NCBI GenBank assembly: GCA_014359885.1
Contig: JACIYN010000007.1
Coordinates: forward strand, 1 to 64,000
DNA: 64,000 nt
DNA from: Desulfacinum sp.
GTDB taxonomy: Bacteria; Desulfobacterota; Syntrophobacteria; Syntrophobacterales; DSM-9756
Direction of reading: 5' to 3'
Position 1 is the first letter of the stretch. The number at the start of each line of letters is the position of its first letter. The position numbers were made by a program, and so were the translations under genes. The notes beneath the pieces were generated by a model. The model ran no database searches and was not told the DNA's origin. It saw only the letters and a list, made by a program, of their open reading frames with translations. Below, one piece after another: positions 54,582 through 63,621 of the stretch.

Positions 54582-55442
54582 ATGGAGATGACACCGCTGG
54601 TGCCGAATCTGCGCGCCGAGAAGGCGGTTGTAAGCTTTACGGGATGGCCCGATGCAGGCGGGCTCAGCTCGCGGATCCTGGAAGAGGTCAACCGCCTGGA
54701 GCCATGCCTGCAAGTGGCCGTGTGGGACCTGGAAGGCTACTGGCACACCTCCGAACTGCGCCCCCATGTGGTGATCCGCCACGGGCGCGTTCAACACCTG
54801 GAATGGCCTGAGTTCCGGACCTTCATGCCCACCGACGGTTCCAGGCCCCCGTTCTTCCTGGGGATCGGCACGGAGCCCTCCCTGGGCTGGCGCCGGTTCA
54901 GTGTCCAGCTCCTCAAGACGCTGAAGGAATGGGGGTGCCGAGAGATTCTGCTTCTGGGCAGCCTCTACGACCAGATCTTCTACGATGAAATCCGCATCTC
55001 CGGGCTGGCCCACGACCCGGAAGGCTACAACCGGCTGCAGGCCTGGGGCTGCCAGCCCGCCGAATACGAGGGCCCCGGCGCGATTCATGCGCCCATCCTG
55101 GAAGCCGCACCGCACCTGGAGATTCGGGCTCTGAACCTGTGGGCCCATGTACCCTTCTACCTGAAGGAGCCCCATGGGCTTCTCCTGCACCGCCTGATGG
55201 AGATTCTGGGTGACTTTCTGGAACGCCGCTGGGACCTGACGCACCTGGAAACCGCCTGGCGGGACCAGGAAAAGGAGATCGAGGAGATGCTCTCCCAGGA
55301 TTCCTCCCTGGCCGAGCAGATCAAGGCGTTGCAAAAGGAAGACCCGGTGCGGCCCGCCGGGGATGCCCCCGACGGCGGCGCCCGGGTGATCCGCCTGGAC
55401 CGCTTCAAGAAGAAGGACCCTCCCAAAGGCAAAGGCCGCTGA
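54582..55442 (+). CDS. PAC2 family protein
   Basis: 286 residues of the PAC2 (proteasome assembly chaperone-like) family found in many bacteria without proteasomes. Marks: AVVSFTGWPDAGGLSSRILE, the FFLGIGTEPSLGWRRF turn, EILLLGSLYDQIFYDE, and LNLWAHVPFYLKEPH. About 80 C-terminal residues form an acidic coiled-coil-like stretch and then a basic tail (RLDRFKKKDPPKGKGR). GAAGGGAGGAC lies upstream of the ATG. Function unknown. Confidence 0.88.
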   Translation: MEMTPLVPNLRAEKAVVSFTGWPDAGGLSSRILEEVNRLEPCLQVAVWDLEGYWHTSELRPHVVIRHGRVQHLEWPEFRTFMPTDGSRPPFFLGIGTEPSLGWRRFSVQLLKTLKEWGCREILLLGSLYDQIFYDEIRISGLAHDPEGYNRLQAWGCQPAEYEGPGAIHAPILEAAPHLEIRALNLWAHVPFYLKEPHGLLLHRLMEILGDFLERRWDLTHLETAWRDQEKEIEEMLSQDSSLAEQIKALQKEDPVRPAGDAPDGGARVIRLDRFKKKDPPKGKGR

Positions 55443-55846
55443 CATCATCCGGCGGTTCCGGCCGATCGGGCCCCTTCCGCAGTCCTTCTTCCCACCAACC
55501 CCCATCACGAAGCCGCTGTGACAATGAAAGATGAAAAGCGCCTTTGAAAAGCAGGCCGCTGTAGGGGCGAATGATCATTCGCCCCTACAGCCCATGGGCA
55601 TGGTCGGTGCAAGTTCACGCTTCCTATAAAGGACCAGGGTGAGGTCCTCACCCCGCCTGCATGAAGGAGCCTGGACCGGGGCGCTGTGAGCTCTGTGGAG
55701 CTTTTTCCTCTCTGTGGGAGTGCCGCAAGGCGCGATGAGGTGGTGGCCGCAACGCCACGGAGTGGCCGACCACCCGTTTCGCGGCTTTCGCCGCTCCCAC
55801 ACCACGTTCGTGCCTCATTCGCGTTCATCCGCGGTTTCCATCCACA
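55443..55846. repeat. Spacer with palindrome and TGAAAGAACC-family copy
   Basis: About 55561-55588 is GTAGGGGCGAATGATCATTC with its inverse. About 55630-55845 is a copy of the longer family: GGTGAGGTCCTCACCCCGCC, TGTGGGAGTGCCGCAAGGCG, CGCGGCTTTCGCCGCTCCCA, ending TTCATCCGCGGTTTCCATCC at the thiD stop. No gene is supported. Confidence 0.75.
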
Positions 55847-56659
55847 TCAACCGAAGGACCACCCGGCCAGGTCGTAGAGCCGGTAGAAATGGTGGACCGG
55901 GCCGTGGCCCCGGCCGATGGCCAGCCCCCGCTCAATGGCTCCCGTGATGTAGTCCTTCGCCTGGGCCACGGCGTCGGGAACCGATAGGCCCTTGGCCAGG
56001 CCGGCGGCCACCGCCGAAGCGAACGTGCACCCGGTTCCGTGGGTGTGGGGTGTGTCGAAGCGCTTGTTCTGGAATGCGACGAATTCCCTTCCGTCATAAA
56101 GAAGGTCCATGGGCTCCCCTTCCAGGTGCCCCCCCTTGACCACCACGTATCCCGGCCCGAAGGCCTTGATGGCTCTGGCTGCGGCTTCCATGGACTGGCG
56201 ATCCTTCACCGGAAACCCCACCAGAACGGACGCCTCGTGCAGGTTGGGCGTCACCACCAGCGCCAACGGCAGGAGCTCACGGATGAGGGTGTCCCGGGCG
56301 TCGGGCTGCAGAAGAGGGTCCCCGCTCTTGGCCACCATGACGGGGTCCACCACCAGCTTTTCCAGGCCCAGCTCGCGCACGTCCCGGGCCACGCACCGGA
56401 TGATCCGGGAGCTGGAAAGCATTCCCGTCTTCACGGCATCCACGCCGATGTCCTCCACCACGGCCCGGATCTGGGCGGAAACGAAGTCGGGTTCCAGTTC
56501 CACCACGCCCTGCACCCCCACGGTGTTCTGGGCCGTGACGGCCGTCAGGGCGCTCATGCCGAACACGCCCAAAGCGGAAAAGGTCTTGAGGTCCGCCTGG
56601 ATGCCGGCGCCGCCGCCGGAATCCGACCCCGCAATGGTCAGCGCTCTCGGAATGGCCAT
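55847..56659 (-). CDS. thiD: Hydroxymethylpyrimidine (phosphate) kinase
   Basis: Phosphorylates HMP and HMP-P for thiamine. It has 270 residues. Ribokinase-fold marks: LTIAGSDSGGGAGIQADLK, VDPVMVAKSGDPLL, VVVKGGHL, and the catalytic THGTGCTFASAVAAGLAKG. The ATG at 56659 has CGAGGTAC upstream. It is on the same strand as thiE-thiL but separated from thiL by about 490 bases of repeats. Confidence 0.96.
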   Translation of the reverse strand: MAIPRALTIAGSDSGGGAGIQADLKTFSALGVFGMSALTAVTAQNTVGVQGVVELEPDFVSAQIRAVVEDIGVDAVKTGMLSSSRIIRCVARDVRELGLEKLVVDPVMVAKSGDPLLQPDARDTLIRELLPLALVVTPNLHEASVLVGFPVKDRQSMEAAARAIKAFGPGYVVVKGGHLEGEPMDLLYDGREFVAFQNKRFDTPHTHGTGCTFASAVAAGLAKGLSVPDAVAQAKDYITGAIERGLAIGRGHGPVHHFYRLYDLAGWSFG

Positions 56660-57151
56660 GGCTGTACCTCGTGTTCAGGTGAAAGGAGAAAGGGACAAGG
56701 TTCAGGGGAAAGGGTACAGGGAACGGACGGATGGAGCAAGGAGGAGCCGCGGGTCGTTTTTCCCCGGCGGCGTGTCCCAAAATAGGCTTCCGTCTGGAAC
56801 CGGCAGAGGATCCGACGTCTTCCGTAGCCGCGGGGCTTCAGCCCCGCGGAAAGCGTCATCGTAACTCCATGAAGTGACACGAAATACGCGGTGGCCTATC
56901 CGGCGGCCGGGGGGATTCTTCCGCAGCCCTGAAGGGCTGCGCTACGAGAAAAGAGTTCGTCCGCGGCGTTCTCAGAAAGTCTTCTAAGGAGGCTGTCTGG
57001 CAATGGGTTCTTTGCCTCGTTTTGTCTCCATCCGTCATCCCCGCGAAGCTTGTCCCCGGCTTGAACGGGGAGCGGGGATCCAGGATTTCCGGGAACCTAT
57101 GGACTCCCGCGTGCGCGGGAGTGACGGTTTGCGGAGTTCTCGGACAAGGTT
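56660..57151. repeat. thiL-thiD spacer: heptad-like tract, degenerate MITE, second-type element
   Basis: About 56680-56735 is a purine-rich degenerate heptad tract (GGTGAAAGGAGAAAG and so on). About 56800-56986 is a degenerate MITE copy 5 with both palindromes (CGCGGGGCTTCAGCCCCGCG near 56830; GCAGCCCTGAAGGGCTGC near 56923). 56987-57154 is a copy of the shorter element seen at 49648-49792 (AGGAGGCTGTCTGG at one end, TTCTCGGACAAGGTTCTAA at the other). Its last bases include the thiL stop codon. No gene. Confidence 0.7.
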
Positions 57152-58237
57152 CTAAGACCGCGGACCGAAATGGTCCCAGCCGCCTTCGGAGGCCGCATCC
57201 CGCCTGGATCCGTCCGGATAGACCACCCGGATCCCCTCTTTCTCCGAAACGATCCGGCCGATGACCGAACACGGCACATCCGATACGCCCCGCAGGGTCC
57301 GGATCACGTGCTCCACGCCGTCGGGATCCACGGCGAAAAGGAGCTCGTAGTCTTCGCCCCCCCTCAACGCCCACTCCAGGGGATCCTTTCCCATGGCCCG
57401 CGCCGTTTCCCGGCAGCAGGGATCCACCGGAACCGCCGCCGCTTCCACCACGGCTCCCACGCGGCCGGCCCGGCACAAATGGGCCAGATCTCCCAAGAGC
57501 CCGTCGCTCACATCCAGCATGGCCCGCACCCGTCCCGTGGCGGCCAGGGCTTTGCCTTCGGCCACGCGGGCCCGGGGAGCCCGGTGGCGACGCAGGGCCC
57601 GGTCCCGCACGGATGCGTCGGCCGAAGGCACCTTCGACTGGATCCACTCCAGGCCGGCGCGGGACCCGCCCAGGGTTCCGGTGACCATGAGCACGTCGCC
57701 GGGTCGGGCTCCGTCCCGGGTGATGAGTCGATCGGGCGCCGCACGGCCCAGAAGGGTGACGTCCACCACCAGGCGATCCGGATGGCGGGCCGTGTTTCCG
57801 CCCACCACGAAGGCCCCCCATTCGCCCAAGGCATCCCCCATGCCCCGGTAGAGATCCTCCACGTAGTCCACGGGCAGATCGCCGGGCAGCATGAGCGACA
57901 CCACCGCCCACAGGGGGTCGCCCCCCATGGCCGCCATGTCGCTTAGATTGATGGCGGCGGCGCGCCGGCCCAGATCCCGGGGCAGGATGTGGTGCCGAAG
58001 AAAGTGGACGCCTTCGATCTGGCAGTCGCACGTGGCCAGGAGCAGGTCTCCCGCGGCCATGCGCAGCACGGCCACGTCGTCCCCGATGCCCCGAACCACG
58101 TCCGGGGGAGGCCCGGGGAAAAGGCTCCGGATCCGCTGGATCAGGCCGAACTCGCCCACCTGGGCAACGGTCGTGCCGCGAACCGGGGCGCCCCGATGGT
58201 CCGCAGATCCTGAGTTCTCCCGGCCGTTCTTCGTCAC
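57152..58237 (-). CDS. thiL: Thiamine-monophosphate kinase
   Basis: Makes thiamine diphosphate from the monophosphate. It has 361 residues. PurM-like marks: VRGIGDDVAVL, NLSDMAAMGGDPLWAVVSLM, GDVLMVTGTLGGS, AMLDVSDGLLGDL and LRGGEDYELLFAV. The GTG start at 58237 overlaps the thiE stop (GTGA). The family core begins at TVAQVGEFGLIQRI; the first 20 residues are extra. The stop TAG is formed by the terminal bases of a repeat element. Confidence 0.96.
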   Translation of the reverse strand: MTKNGRENSGSADHRGAPVRGTTVAQVGEFGLIQRIRSLFPGPPPDVVRGIGDDVAVLRMAAGDLLLATCDCQIEGVHFLRHHILPRDLGRRAAAINLSDMAAMGGDPLWAVVSLMLPGDLPVDYVEDLYRGMGDALGEWGAFVVGGNTARHPDRLVVDVTLLGRAAPDRLITRDGARPGDVLMVTGTLGGSRAGLEWIQSKVPSADASVRDRALRRHRAPRARVAEGKALAATGRVRAMLDVSDGLLGDLAHLCRAGRVGAVVEAAAVPVDPCCRETARAMGKDPLEWALRGGEDYELLFAVDPDGVEHVIRTLRGVSDVPCSVIGRIVSEKEGIRVVYPDGSRRDAASEGGWDHFGPRS

Positions 58238-58893
58238 CCCATGCGCGCCGCCCTCGCTTCTTCCACGCGCCTTCGCAGCTCCCGCGCGGCGGTCTCCGGG
58301 TCGGGAGCCGCCATGACGGCGGACACCACGCACACGCCGTCCACACCCGCCCGGATCACATCGGCCGCGTTTTCCAGTGTGATGCCGGCGATGGCCACCA
58401 CGGGCCGGTCGCACAAGCCCGCCAGCTTCTTCAGACCTTGGATGCCCAAGGGGGTCTGGTGGTCCGGCTTGGTGGATGTGGCGAAGACGGGCGCGATGGA
58501 AAGCACGTCCGCGCCCTCGGCCTGCGCCCTTCGGATCTCTTCGGCATTGTGCACGGTCACGCCGATGATCCGTTCCGGGCCCAGCAGCCGCCTCGCCACG
58601 GGAACCGGCATATCGTCCTGGCCCAGATGAACGCCGTGGGCGTCCACGGCCAGGGCCACGTCGATACGGTCGTTCACAAAAAAAGAGGCCTCGTAGGCCT
58701 CGCAGAGCTCCCTCAGAGCCTCCGCCTCCCGGACCATGGTCCGGGTCGCGGCCTGTTTTTCGCGATACTGCACCACGCCGATCCCGCCGCGCAACGCCGC
58801 CTCCACCACCTGGAGGAGCGGCCGTCCTCCGGCACAGCGCGAATCGGTCACCAGGTAGACGGACCAGTCCACCGCTTCCACTCTTCGGGTCAT
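58234..58893 (-). CDS. thiE: Thiamine-phosphate synthase
   Basis: Joins HMP-PP and thiazole phosphate. It has 219 residues. Marks: VVQYREKQAATR, FFVNDRIDVALAVDAHGVHL, GQDDMP, and GITLENAADVIRAG. The ATG at 58893 has GAGGACGG upstream; a start 14 codons earlier is less likely. First gene of thiE-thiL. No TPP riboswitch is recognisable in the 180 bases upstream, which hold a GC palindrome (58960-58990). Confidence 0.95.
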   Translation of the reverse strand: MTRRVEAVDWSVYLVTDSRCAGGRPLLQVVEAALRGGIGVVQYREKQAATRTMVREAEALRELCEAYEASFFVNDRIDVALAVDAHGVHLGQDDMPVPVARRLLGPERIIGVTVHNAEEIRRAQAEGADVLSIAPVFATSTKPDHQTPLGIQGLKKLAGLCDRPVVAIAGITLENAADVIRAGVDGVCVVSAVMAAPDPETAARELRRRVEEARAARMG

Positions 58894-59076
58894 GCCGTCC
58901 TCGCCAGTGGGGCTCAAATCGAGCCCTCCTCTCATCGCATTCCATCTCGCCTTGGGATCAGCGGGCGGGGATAAACCCCGCCCCTACCCAGATGAGACGC
59001 GTTCTTGTGGGGGCGGGCTTTACGCCCTCCCTTCCGAGCCGAACGATCGGAAGGAATCATCCGATGTGAGCGGGAA
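58894..59076. repeat. GC palindromes upstream of thiE
   Basis: 58960-58990 is the GGGCGGGGATAAACCCCGCC family; about 59010-59035 is a variant, GGGCGGGCTTTACGCCCTCC. They lie between thiE and the second pilT-like gene, both on the minus strand. Confidence 0.75.
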
Positions 59077-60246
59077 TCAACCGATCTTGCGCGAGTACTC
59101 CTGGTCGATCCGGAGTCCCTCGATATCCGTCGTCTTTTCCCCGCGTTGGGACTTTATACGATCGATACCCCGTTTGACCACCGCCTTGTTGGAGGCATAG
59201 CCCAAGGCCGTCTCTTCGGTGACCAGCCCCCGCTCGTAGAGATCCAGGATGGAGTCGTCGAAGGTGGTCCATCCGAAGGGGCGGGCCTGCTGCATCATTT
59301 CGTAAAAGGTCTTGCCTTCGCTTTCCCCGTGCAGCACCGCTTCCCGCACCCGCAGGTTGTTTCCCATGATTTCGAAGGCCGCCACCCGTCCGCCCCCCAC
59401 CTTGGGCAGCAGCCGCTGGCTCACCGCCCAGCGCATGGCGTCGGCCAATCGGATGCGAATGAGGCGCTCTTCTTCCAGTTCGAACATGCCCACGATGCGG
59501 TTGATGGTGTGGGACGCATCGATGGTGTGCAGGGTGGTGAGCACCAAATGGCCCGTTTCCGCAGCGCTCAAACCGATCTCCACCGTCTCCCGGTCGCGCA
59601 TTTCCCCCACCAGGATCACCTTGGGGGCCTGGCGCAGGGCCGCCCGCAGCCCGCTGGCGTAGGTGTCGAAGTCCTGGCCCAGTTCCCGCTGGTTGAAGGT
59701 GGCCTTGAGCTGCGGATGGACGAATTCCACGGGATCCTCCAACGTAACCACGTGGACGGGCTTGGTGCGGTTGATCTCGTTGAGCATGGCGGCCAGGCTG
59801 GTGGATTTACCGCTTCCCGTGGCGCCCGTGACGAAGACGATGCCGTTCTTTTCCTCCGCAATCTGCTTGAACACGGGCGGCAGATCCAGTTCCTCGATGG
59901 TGGGCACCCGGGACGGGAGCATACGCATGACCACCGAATAGTGCCCGCGCTGGCTGAAGACGTTCACGCGAAACCGCGCGCGCCCGTCCAGGGCATAGGA
60001 CAGGTCGCAGGAGCCGGTATCCAGCAGGTCGCGGATGAGGCGCTTGTCGGGACCGATGAGCGCCAAGGCGATGTGTTCGGTGTGGAACGGGGTGAGTGTT
60101 CCCAGGGCCAGCTCGGCGCACGACGGCCGAAGCACCCCGTCCACCTCCGCCTGGACGGGCTTTCCCACCGTGAAATTGATGTCCGAGAGGTTTGGGTGCT
60201 CGTCCAGAAGCCGATGCAGGATGGTGTTCAGATCCTTTCTTTTCAT
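59077..60246 (-). CDS. PilT/PilU-like type IV pilus retraction ATPase
   Basis: 389 residues, hexameric cytoplasmic ATPase. Walker A VTGATGSGKSTSLAAML near residue 140; Asp box VVTLEDPVEFVH; Walker B VILVGEMRDRETVEIGL; His box GHLVLTTLHTID. It lacks the AIRNLIREGK signature of true PilT and has a longer tail (KTTDIEGLRIDQEYSRKIG), so a PilU-like paralogue is likely. It follows pilT by 66 bases. Confidence 0.9.
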   Translation of the reverse strand: MKRKDLNTILHRLLDEHPNLSDINFTVGKPVQAEVDGVLRPSCAELALGTLTPFHTEHIALALIGPDKRLIRDLLDTGSCDLSYALDGRARFRVNVFSQRGHYSVVMRMLPSRVPTIEELDLPPVFKQIAEEKNGIVFVTGATGSGKSTSLAAMLNEINRTKPVHVVTLEDPVEFVHPQLKATFNQRELGQDFDTYASGLRAALRQAPKVILVGEMRDRETVEIGLSAAETGHLVLTTLHTIDASHTINRIVGMFELEEERLIRIRLADAMRWAVSQRLLPKVGGGRVAAFEIMGNNLRVREAVLHGESEGKTFYEMMQQARPFGWTTFDDSILDLYERGLVTEETALGYASNKAVVKRGIDRIKSQRGEKTTDIEGLRIDQEYSRKIG

Positions 60247-60312
60247 GGAACCCTCGTTTTCCCTTTGGGAGCCCCTCCGGAAGGAAGTCCGGGAATGTTT
60301 TTGTCGGGAGGC

Positions 60313-61395
60313 CTACACGTCTGTAAAATCCACCGGTGGTTCGGTGAGGAACGGCTTGAATTTCTCCTTGTCGACGCACTTCATGTAGGCCTCGCTGGGG
60401 CTGATGCGGCCGGCGCGCAGATGTTCCATGATCCCGTCGTCCAGGGTCTGCATGCCGTACTTCTTTCCCGTCTGGATGGCCGAAGGGATCTGGTGGGTCT
60501 TTCCTTCCCGGATGAGGGCCCGCACGGCATGGGTGGCGATGAGGATCTCCAGGACGGCCACCCGCCCCTTCACGTCCACGCGCTTGAACAGGGCCTGGGA
60601 CACCACGGCCCGGAGCCCGTCGGCCAGGGTGGAGCGGATCTGGGCCTGTTCCCCCGTGGGAAAGACTTCGATGATACGGTCCACGGTCTTGGCCGCGCTG
60701 GTGGTATGGAGGGTGGAAAAGACCAGGTGGCCCGTGGCGGCCGCTTCGATAGCCAGCCGGATGGTTTCCAGGTCGCGCATTTCACCGACCAGGATGATGT
60801 CCGGGTCCTCACGGAGGGCGGCCCGGAGCGCGCTGGAGAAGGTCTTGGTATGGGTGCCCACTTCCCGGTGGTTCACCACGCAGTTCTTGCTCTTGTGCAC
60901 GAATTCGATGGGGTCTTCGATGGTGAGGATGTGGTCTTTGCGCTTGCGGTTGGCCTCGTCGATGATGGCCGCCAGCGTGGTGGACTTACCGCTTCCGGTG
61001 GGGCCCGTCACCAGGACCAACCCCCGGGGGAGCATGGCCAGCTTGGCGATCACGGAAGGCAGTCCCAGCTGCTGGACGGACAGGATCTCGTCGGGAATTT
61101 CGCGGAAGACCGCCCCGATGCCGTTTTTCTGCATGAAAAAATTGGCGCGGTACCGGCCCAGGCCTGGAATTTCGTAGGAAAAGTCCAGGTCCCCCGTCTC
61201 TTCGAAGGTCTTGATCTTGTCCTCGGGCGTGATCTCGTAGAGCATGGAGCGCAGCTCGTCGTCGTCCAGGACCTTGTACTTGACCCGTTCCAGGTCGCCC
61301 CGGATGCGAAGCACCGGCTGTTGGCCGGAGATGAGGTGCAAGTCGGATGCCTTCTGGTCGTGCATCAGTTTGAAGAAGGCGTCGATTTTCGCCAT
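60313..61395 (-). CDS. pilT: Type IV pilus retraction ATPase PilT
   Basis: 360 residues. Walker A VTGPTGSGKSTTLAAI; Asp box LTIEDPIEFVH; Walker B IILVGEMRDLETIRLAI; His box GHLVFSTLHTTSA. The PilT-specific ALIREGKTHQIPSAIQTGKK is present near the C-terminus. MAKIDAFFKLMHDQKASDLH is the standard start. It powers retraction, giving twitching motility or DNA uptake; other pil genes are outside the window. In line with a PPP phosphatase gene upstream (19 bases). Confidence 0.96.
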   Translation of the reverse strand: MAKIDAFFKLMHDQKASDLHLISGQQPVLRIRGDLERVKYKVLDDDELRSMLYEITPEDKIKTFEETGDLDFSYEIPGLGRYRANFFMQKNGIGAVFREIPDEILSVQQLGLPSVIAKLAMLPRGLVLVTGPTGSGKSTTLAAIIDEANRKRKDHILTIEDPIEFVHKSKNCVVNHREVGTHTKTFSSALRAALREDPDIILVGEMRDLETIRLAIEAAATGHLVFSTLHTTSAAKTVDRIIEVFPTGEQAQIRSTLADGLRAVVSQALFKRVDVKGRVAVLEILIATHAVRALIREGKTHQIPSAIQTGKKYGMQTLDDGIMEHLRAGRISPSEAYMKCVDKEKFKPFLTEPPVDFTDV

Positions 61396-61414
61396 CGGAA
61401 CTCCTCCCTGAAGA

Positions 61415-62041
61415 TCAGACGCTGTAGAACACCTCGTCGGGCAGACAAACGCAGGTCAGTTTGTTGCCGTAGACCGCCCCCGTGTCGATCCCGATCTTTC
61501 TTGCGTCCACGTAGGGCTCCCGGAAGGGCGTGTGCCCGAAGACCACCTTCCTGCCGAAATCGTGGTCCGAAAGGATGAAATCGTTCCGGATCCAGTAGAT
61601 GTCCTCGTCCCGCTGATCCTCCAACGGGACCCCCGGGCGAAAGCCGGCATGGACAAACAGATAGTCGTCCGTTTCGTGAAATCTCTTGAGTGTTTGAAGA
61701 AATTCCACGTGCCGGTCGGGCACCCGGCACCGCCCGTTGTTTCCCACCTTGTAGCTGTGGACGGTGGTGGCGCCGCCGTTGAGCAGGAAGAAGTTCACGT
61801 CCCGGCCTTCCAGGTAATGGGCCATCATGAGTTCGTGGTTCCCGCGGAGGCACACCACGTTGATTCCCTGATCCATCAGGTTCAGGACCCGGTCCACCAC
61901 CGCCCGGGAATCCGGCCCCCGATCCACGTAATCCCCCAGGAAGACGAGCGTGTCCTCATCCGGCCGGAAGGGAATCCGGTCCAGGAGGCGTTCCAGCTTG
62001 AAGTGCATGCCGTGGATATCGCCGATGGCGTAAATCTTCAT
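61415..62041 (-). CDS. PPP-family metallophosphoesterase (serine/threonine phosphatase-like)
   Basis: 208 residues. All family motifs: GDIHG (residues 7-11), GDYVDRGPDS, RGNHE, and HAGFRPG with FGHTPF. Such bacterial enzymes act on phosphoproteins or diadenosine tetraphosphate; the close link to pilT is noted but not proof of partnership. Upstream (about 62046-62110) is a short degenerate heptad tract (TTAGGCGTCAGGCGTAAGG). Confidence 0.9.
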   Translation of the reverse strand: MKIYAIGDIHGMHFKLERLLDRIPFRPDEDTLVFLGDYVDRGPDSRAVVDRVLNLMDQGINVVCLRGNHELMMAHYLEGRDVNFFLLNGGATTVHSYKVGNNGRCRVPDRHVEFLQTLKRFHETDDYLFVHAGFRPGVPLEDQRDEDIYWIRNDFILSDHDFGRKVVFGHTPFREPYVDARKIGIDTGAVYGNKLTCVCLPDEVFYSV

Positions 62042-62227
62042 TCCGTAATCCGTTTTTGCGTTAGGCGTCAGGCGTAAGGGGTGAGGCGTTAGGCGTAAGG
62101 GGTAAGGGGTAGCCCGTGGGGATGGTGTCTTCCGCGTCCTTCTCCCCCCTTTCCCAAAGAGGGGGCAGGGGGATTCCCCTATCCCCTATCCCTTACCCCT
62201 TAATCCTTAATCCTCTAATCCTTCCAG
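62042..62227. repeat. Degenerate heptad tracts between phosphatase and radical SAM genes
   Basis: Two tracts: 62059-62110 (TTAGGCGTCAGGCGTAAGGG units) and about 62175-62225 (CCCCTATCCCCTATCCCTTA units, then TTAATCC units). Read on the minus strand, the latter begins at the radical SAM stop and gives GGATTAA, GGGGTAA and GGGATAG in turn, so TAA or TAG recurs every 7-8 bases. Confidence 0.75.
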
Positions 62228-63160
62228 CTAGTTGGGCCAGAGGAGGAACCGCGGCCGTCTCCGGTCCAGTCGGCGCAGGCCCGCCCGCCGGGCGCTCTCC
62301 AGAGCCTCCTCGTATTCCCGGGCCGTGATGGACCGCCGCAAGGCGGGCACCTCCCGCGCCCGGCCGCACGGCCGGTACTGGTTCATGATGTTCACATAGG
62401 TATTCGGCGAAATCCTTTCGGAAATAAAGCGACAAATCTCCTCCGTACCCGCCAGGCCTTCCGGCATGACCAGGTGGCGCACCAGCAGACCCCGCCGGGC
62501 GATGCCCGAAGGATCCAGTTTCAGGTCCCCCACCTGGCGGTGCATCTCCCGCAGGGCCTCCCGGGCCCTTTGGGGATAATCCTCCGCGTCGCAAAGCTCC
62601 CTGGCCGCCGAAGGATCCCAGAACTTGAAGTCGGGCATGTAGATGTCCACGATGCCTTCCAGGAGCCGAAGGGTGGGCACCCGTTCATAGCCTCCGCAGT
62701 TGTAGACCAGAGGCACGCGAAGCCCCCTTTCCACGGCCGCCGGCAAGGCTTCCAGGATCTGGGGCACCACGTGGGTGGGGGTGACGAAGTTGATGTTGTG
62801 GCACCCCTGCTGCTGCAGTTCCACCATGACGGCGGCCAGGTGTTCCGGGCGCACCGGAACGCCGTGGCCCTGGTGACTGATGTCGAAATTCTGGCAAAAG
62901 AGGCACAGCAGGTTGCAGTGGGCGAAAAAGATGGTCCCCGACCCGTTTCGGCCCACCAGCGGGTCCTCTTCTCCGAAGTGGGGGCCGTAGCTGGCCAGAA
63001 CGGCATAACGGCCGGTGCGGCACACTCCCCGTTCGTCCTTCAGGCGATCCACGCGGCAGAGCCGGGGGCACAGGGCGCATTTTTTGAGCCACCCCAGCGC
63101 CCTTTCGATCCTTTTCTGCAGCCGCCCGGATCGGTAAGCATCCAGGTAAAGCCGTTCCAT
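62228..63160 (-). CDS. Radical SAM protein (PflA/PflX-like)
   Basis: 310 residues. The SAM-binding cluster motif is CNLLCLFCQN (Cys-x3-Cys-x2-Cys). An N-terminal Cys set, CALCPRLCRVDRLKDERGVC, could hold an auxiliary cluster. HNINFVTPTHVVPQILEAL and IVDIYMPDFKFWD match the PflX / uncharacterised activating-enzyme branch. I chose the ATG at 63160 (MERLYLDAYRSG); upstream in-frame starts lie in repeat DNA. The protein target is unknown, and no glycyl-radical enzyme is near. Confidence 0.85.
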   Translation of the reverse strand: MERLYLDAYRSGRLQKRIERALGWLKKCALCPRLCRVDRLKDERGVCRTGRYAVLASYGPHFGEEDPLVGRNGSGTIFFAHCNLLCLFCQNFDISHQGHGVPVRPEHLAAVMVELQQQGCHNINFVTPTHVVPQILEALPAAVERGLRVPLVYNCGGYERVPTLRLLEGIVDIYMPDFKFWDPSAARELCDAEDYPQRAREALREMHRQVGDLKLDPSGIARRGLLVRHLVMPEGLAGTEEICRFISERISPNTYVNIMNQYRPCGRAREVPALRRSITAREYEEALESARRAGLRRLDRRRPRFLLWPN

Positions 63161-63621
63161 GAGGCTCGCCCCCTTCCCCCTAACGATCATGGAGGCTCCG
63201 CCACCCCGCCGGGGTGAAAGAACCTGCACCGCGGTACCGGCCGCCCTGTGGGAGCGCCGCAAGGCGCGATGAACTGGTGGCTACACCGCCACGGAATGGC
63301 CGACCAGCCGTGTCGCGGCTTTCGCCGCTCCCACAGGTAATGTCACTCCTGTCCGGTGTTGATTCGAGCTCCCGATATTCCTGCAACATACGGAAAAGAC
63401 AGTTCTTTCACATTAGCTGAGCGATTTTTTCTTCGGGCGTCCATTAATCCGCGTGATTAGCGGGCGGGGATAAACCCCGCCCCTACGCAAGGGGTCCGTG
63501 CGTTTTTGCAGGGGCGGGTTTGACGCCCGCCCTTCACGACCTGTCCATGGAGAAAGAATCTTCCAATTCAGGTTTCCCCTTTTACCTTTCCCCTTTTACC
63601 TTTCACCTTTCCCCTTGTCCC
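63161..63621. repeat. Spacer with TGAAAGAACC-family copy, GC palindromes and heptad tract
   Basis: About 63186-63415 is a full copy: GATCATGGAGGCTCCGCCAC, GGTGAAAGAACCTG, GTGGGAGCGCCGCAAGGCGC, CGCGGCTTTCGCCGCTCCCA, ending AGACAGTTCTTTCACATT. 63459-63486 and about 63511-63540 are GC palindromes. About 63578-63622 is a CCTTTTACCTTTCCC heptad tract that abuts the stop of the last gene. Confidence 0.75.

Noticed and set aside
58894-59076. TPP riboswitch upstream of thiE
   Set aside because: The gap contains GC palindromes but neither the CUGAGA core nor the ACCUGAUC-type helix.
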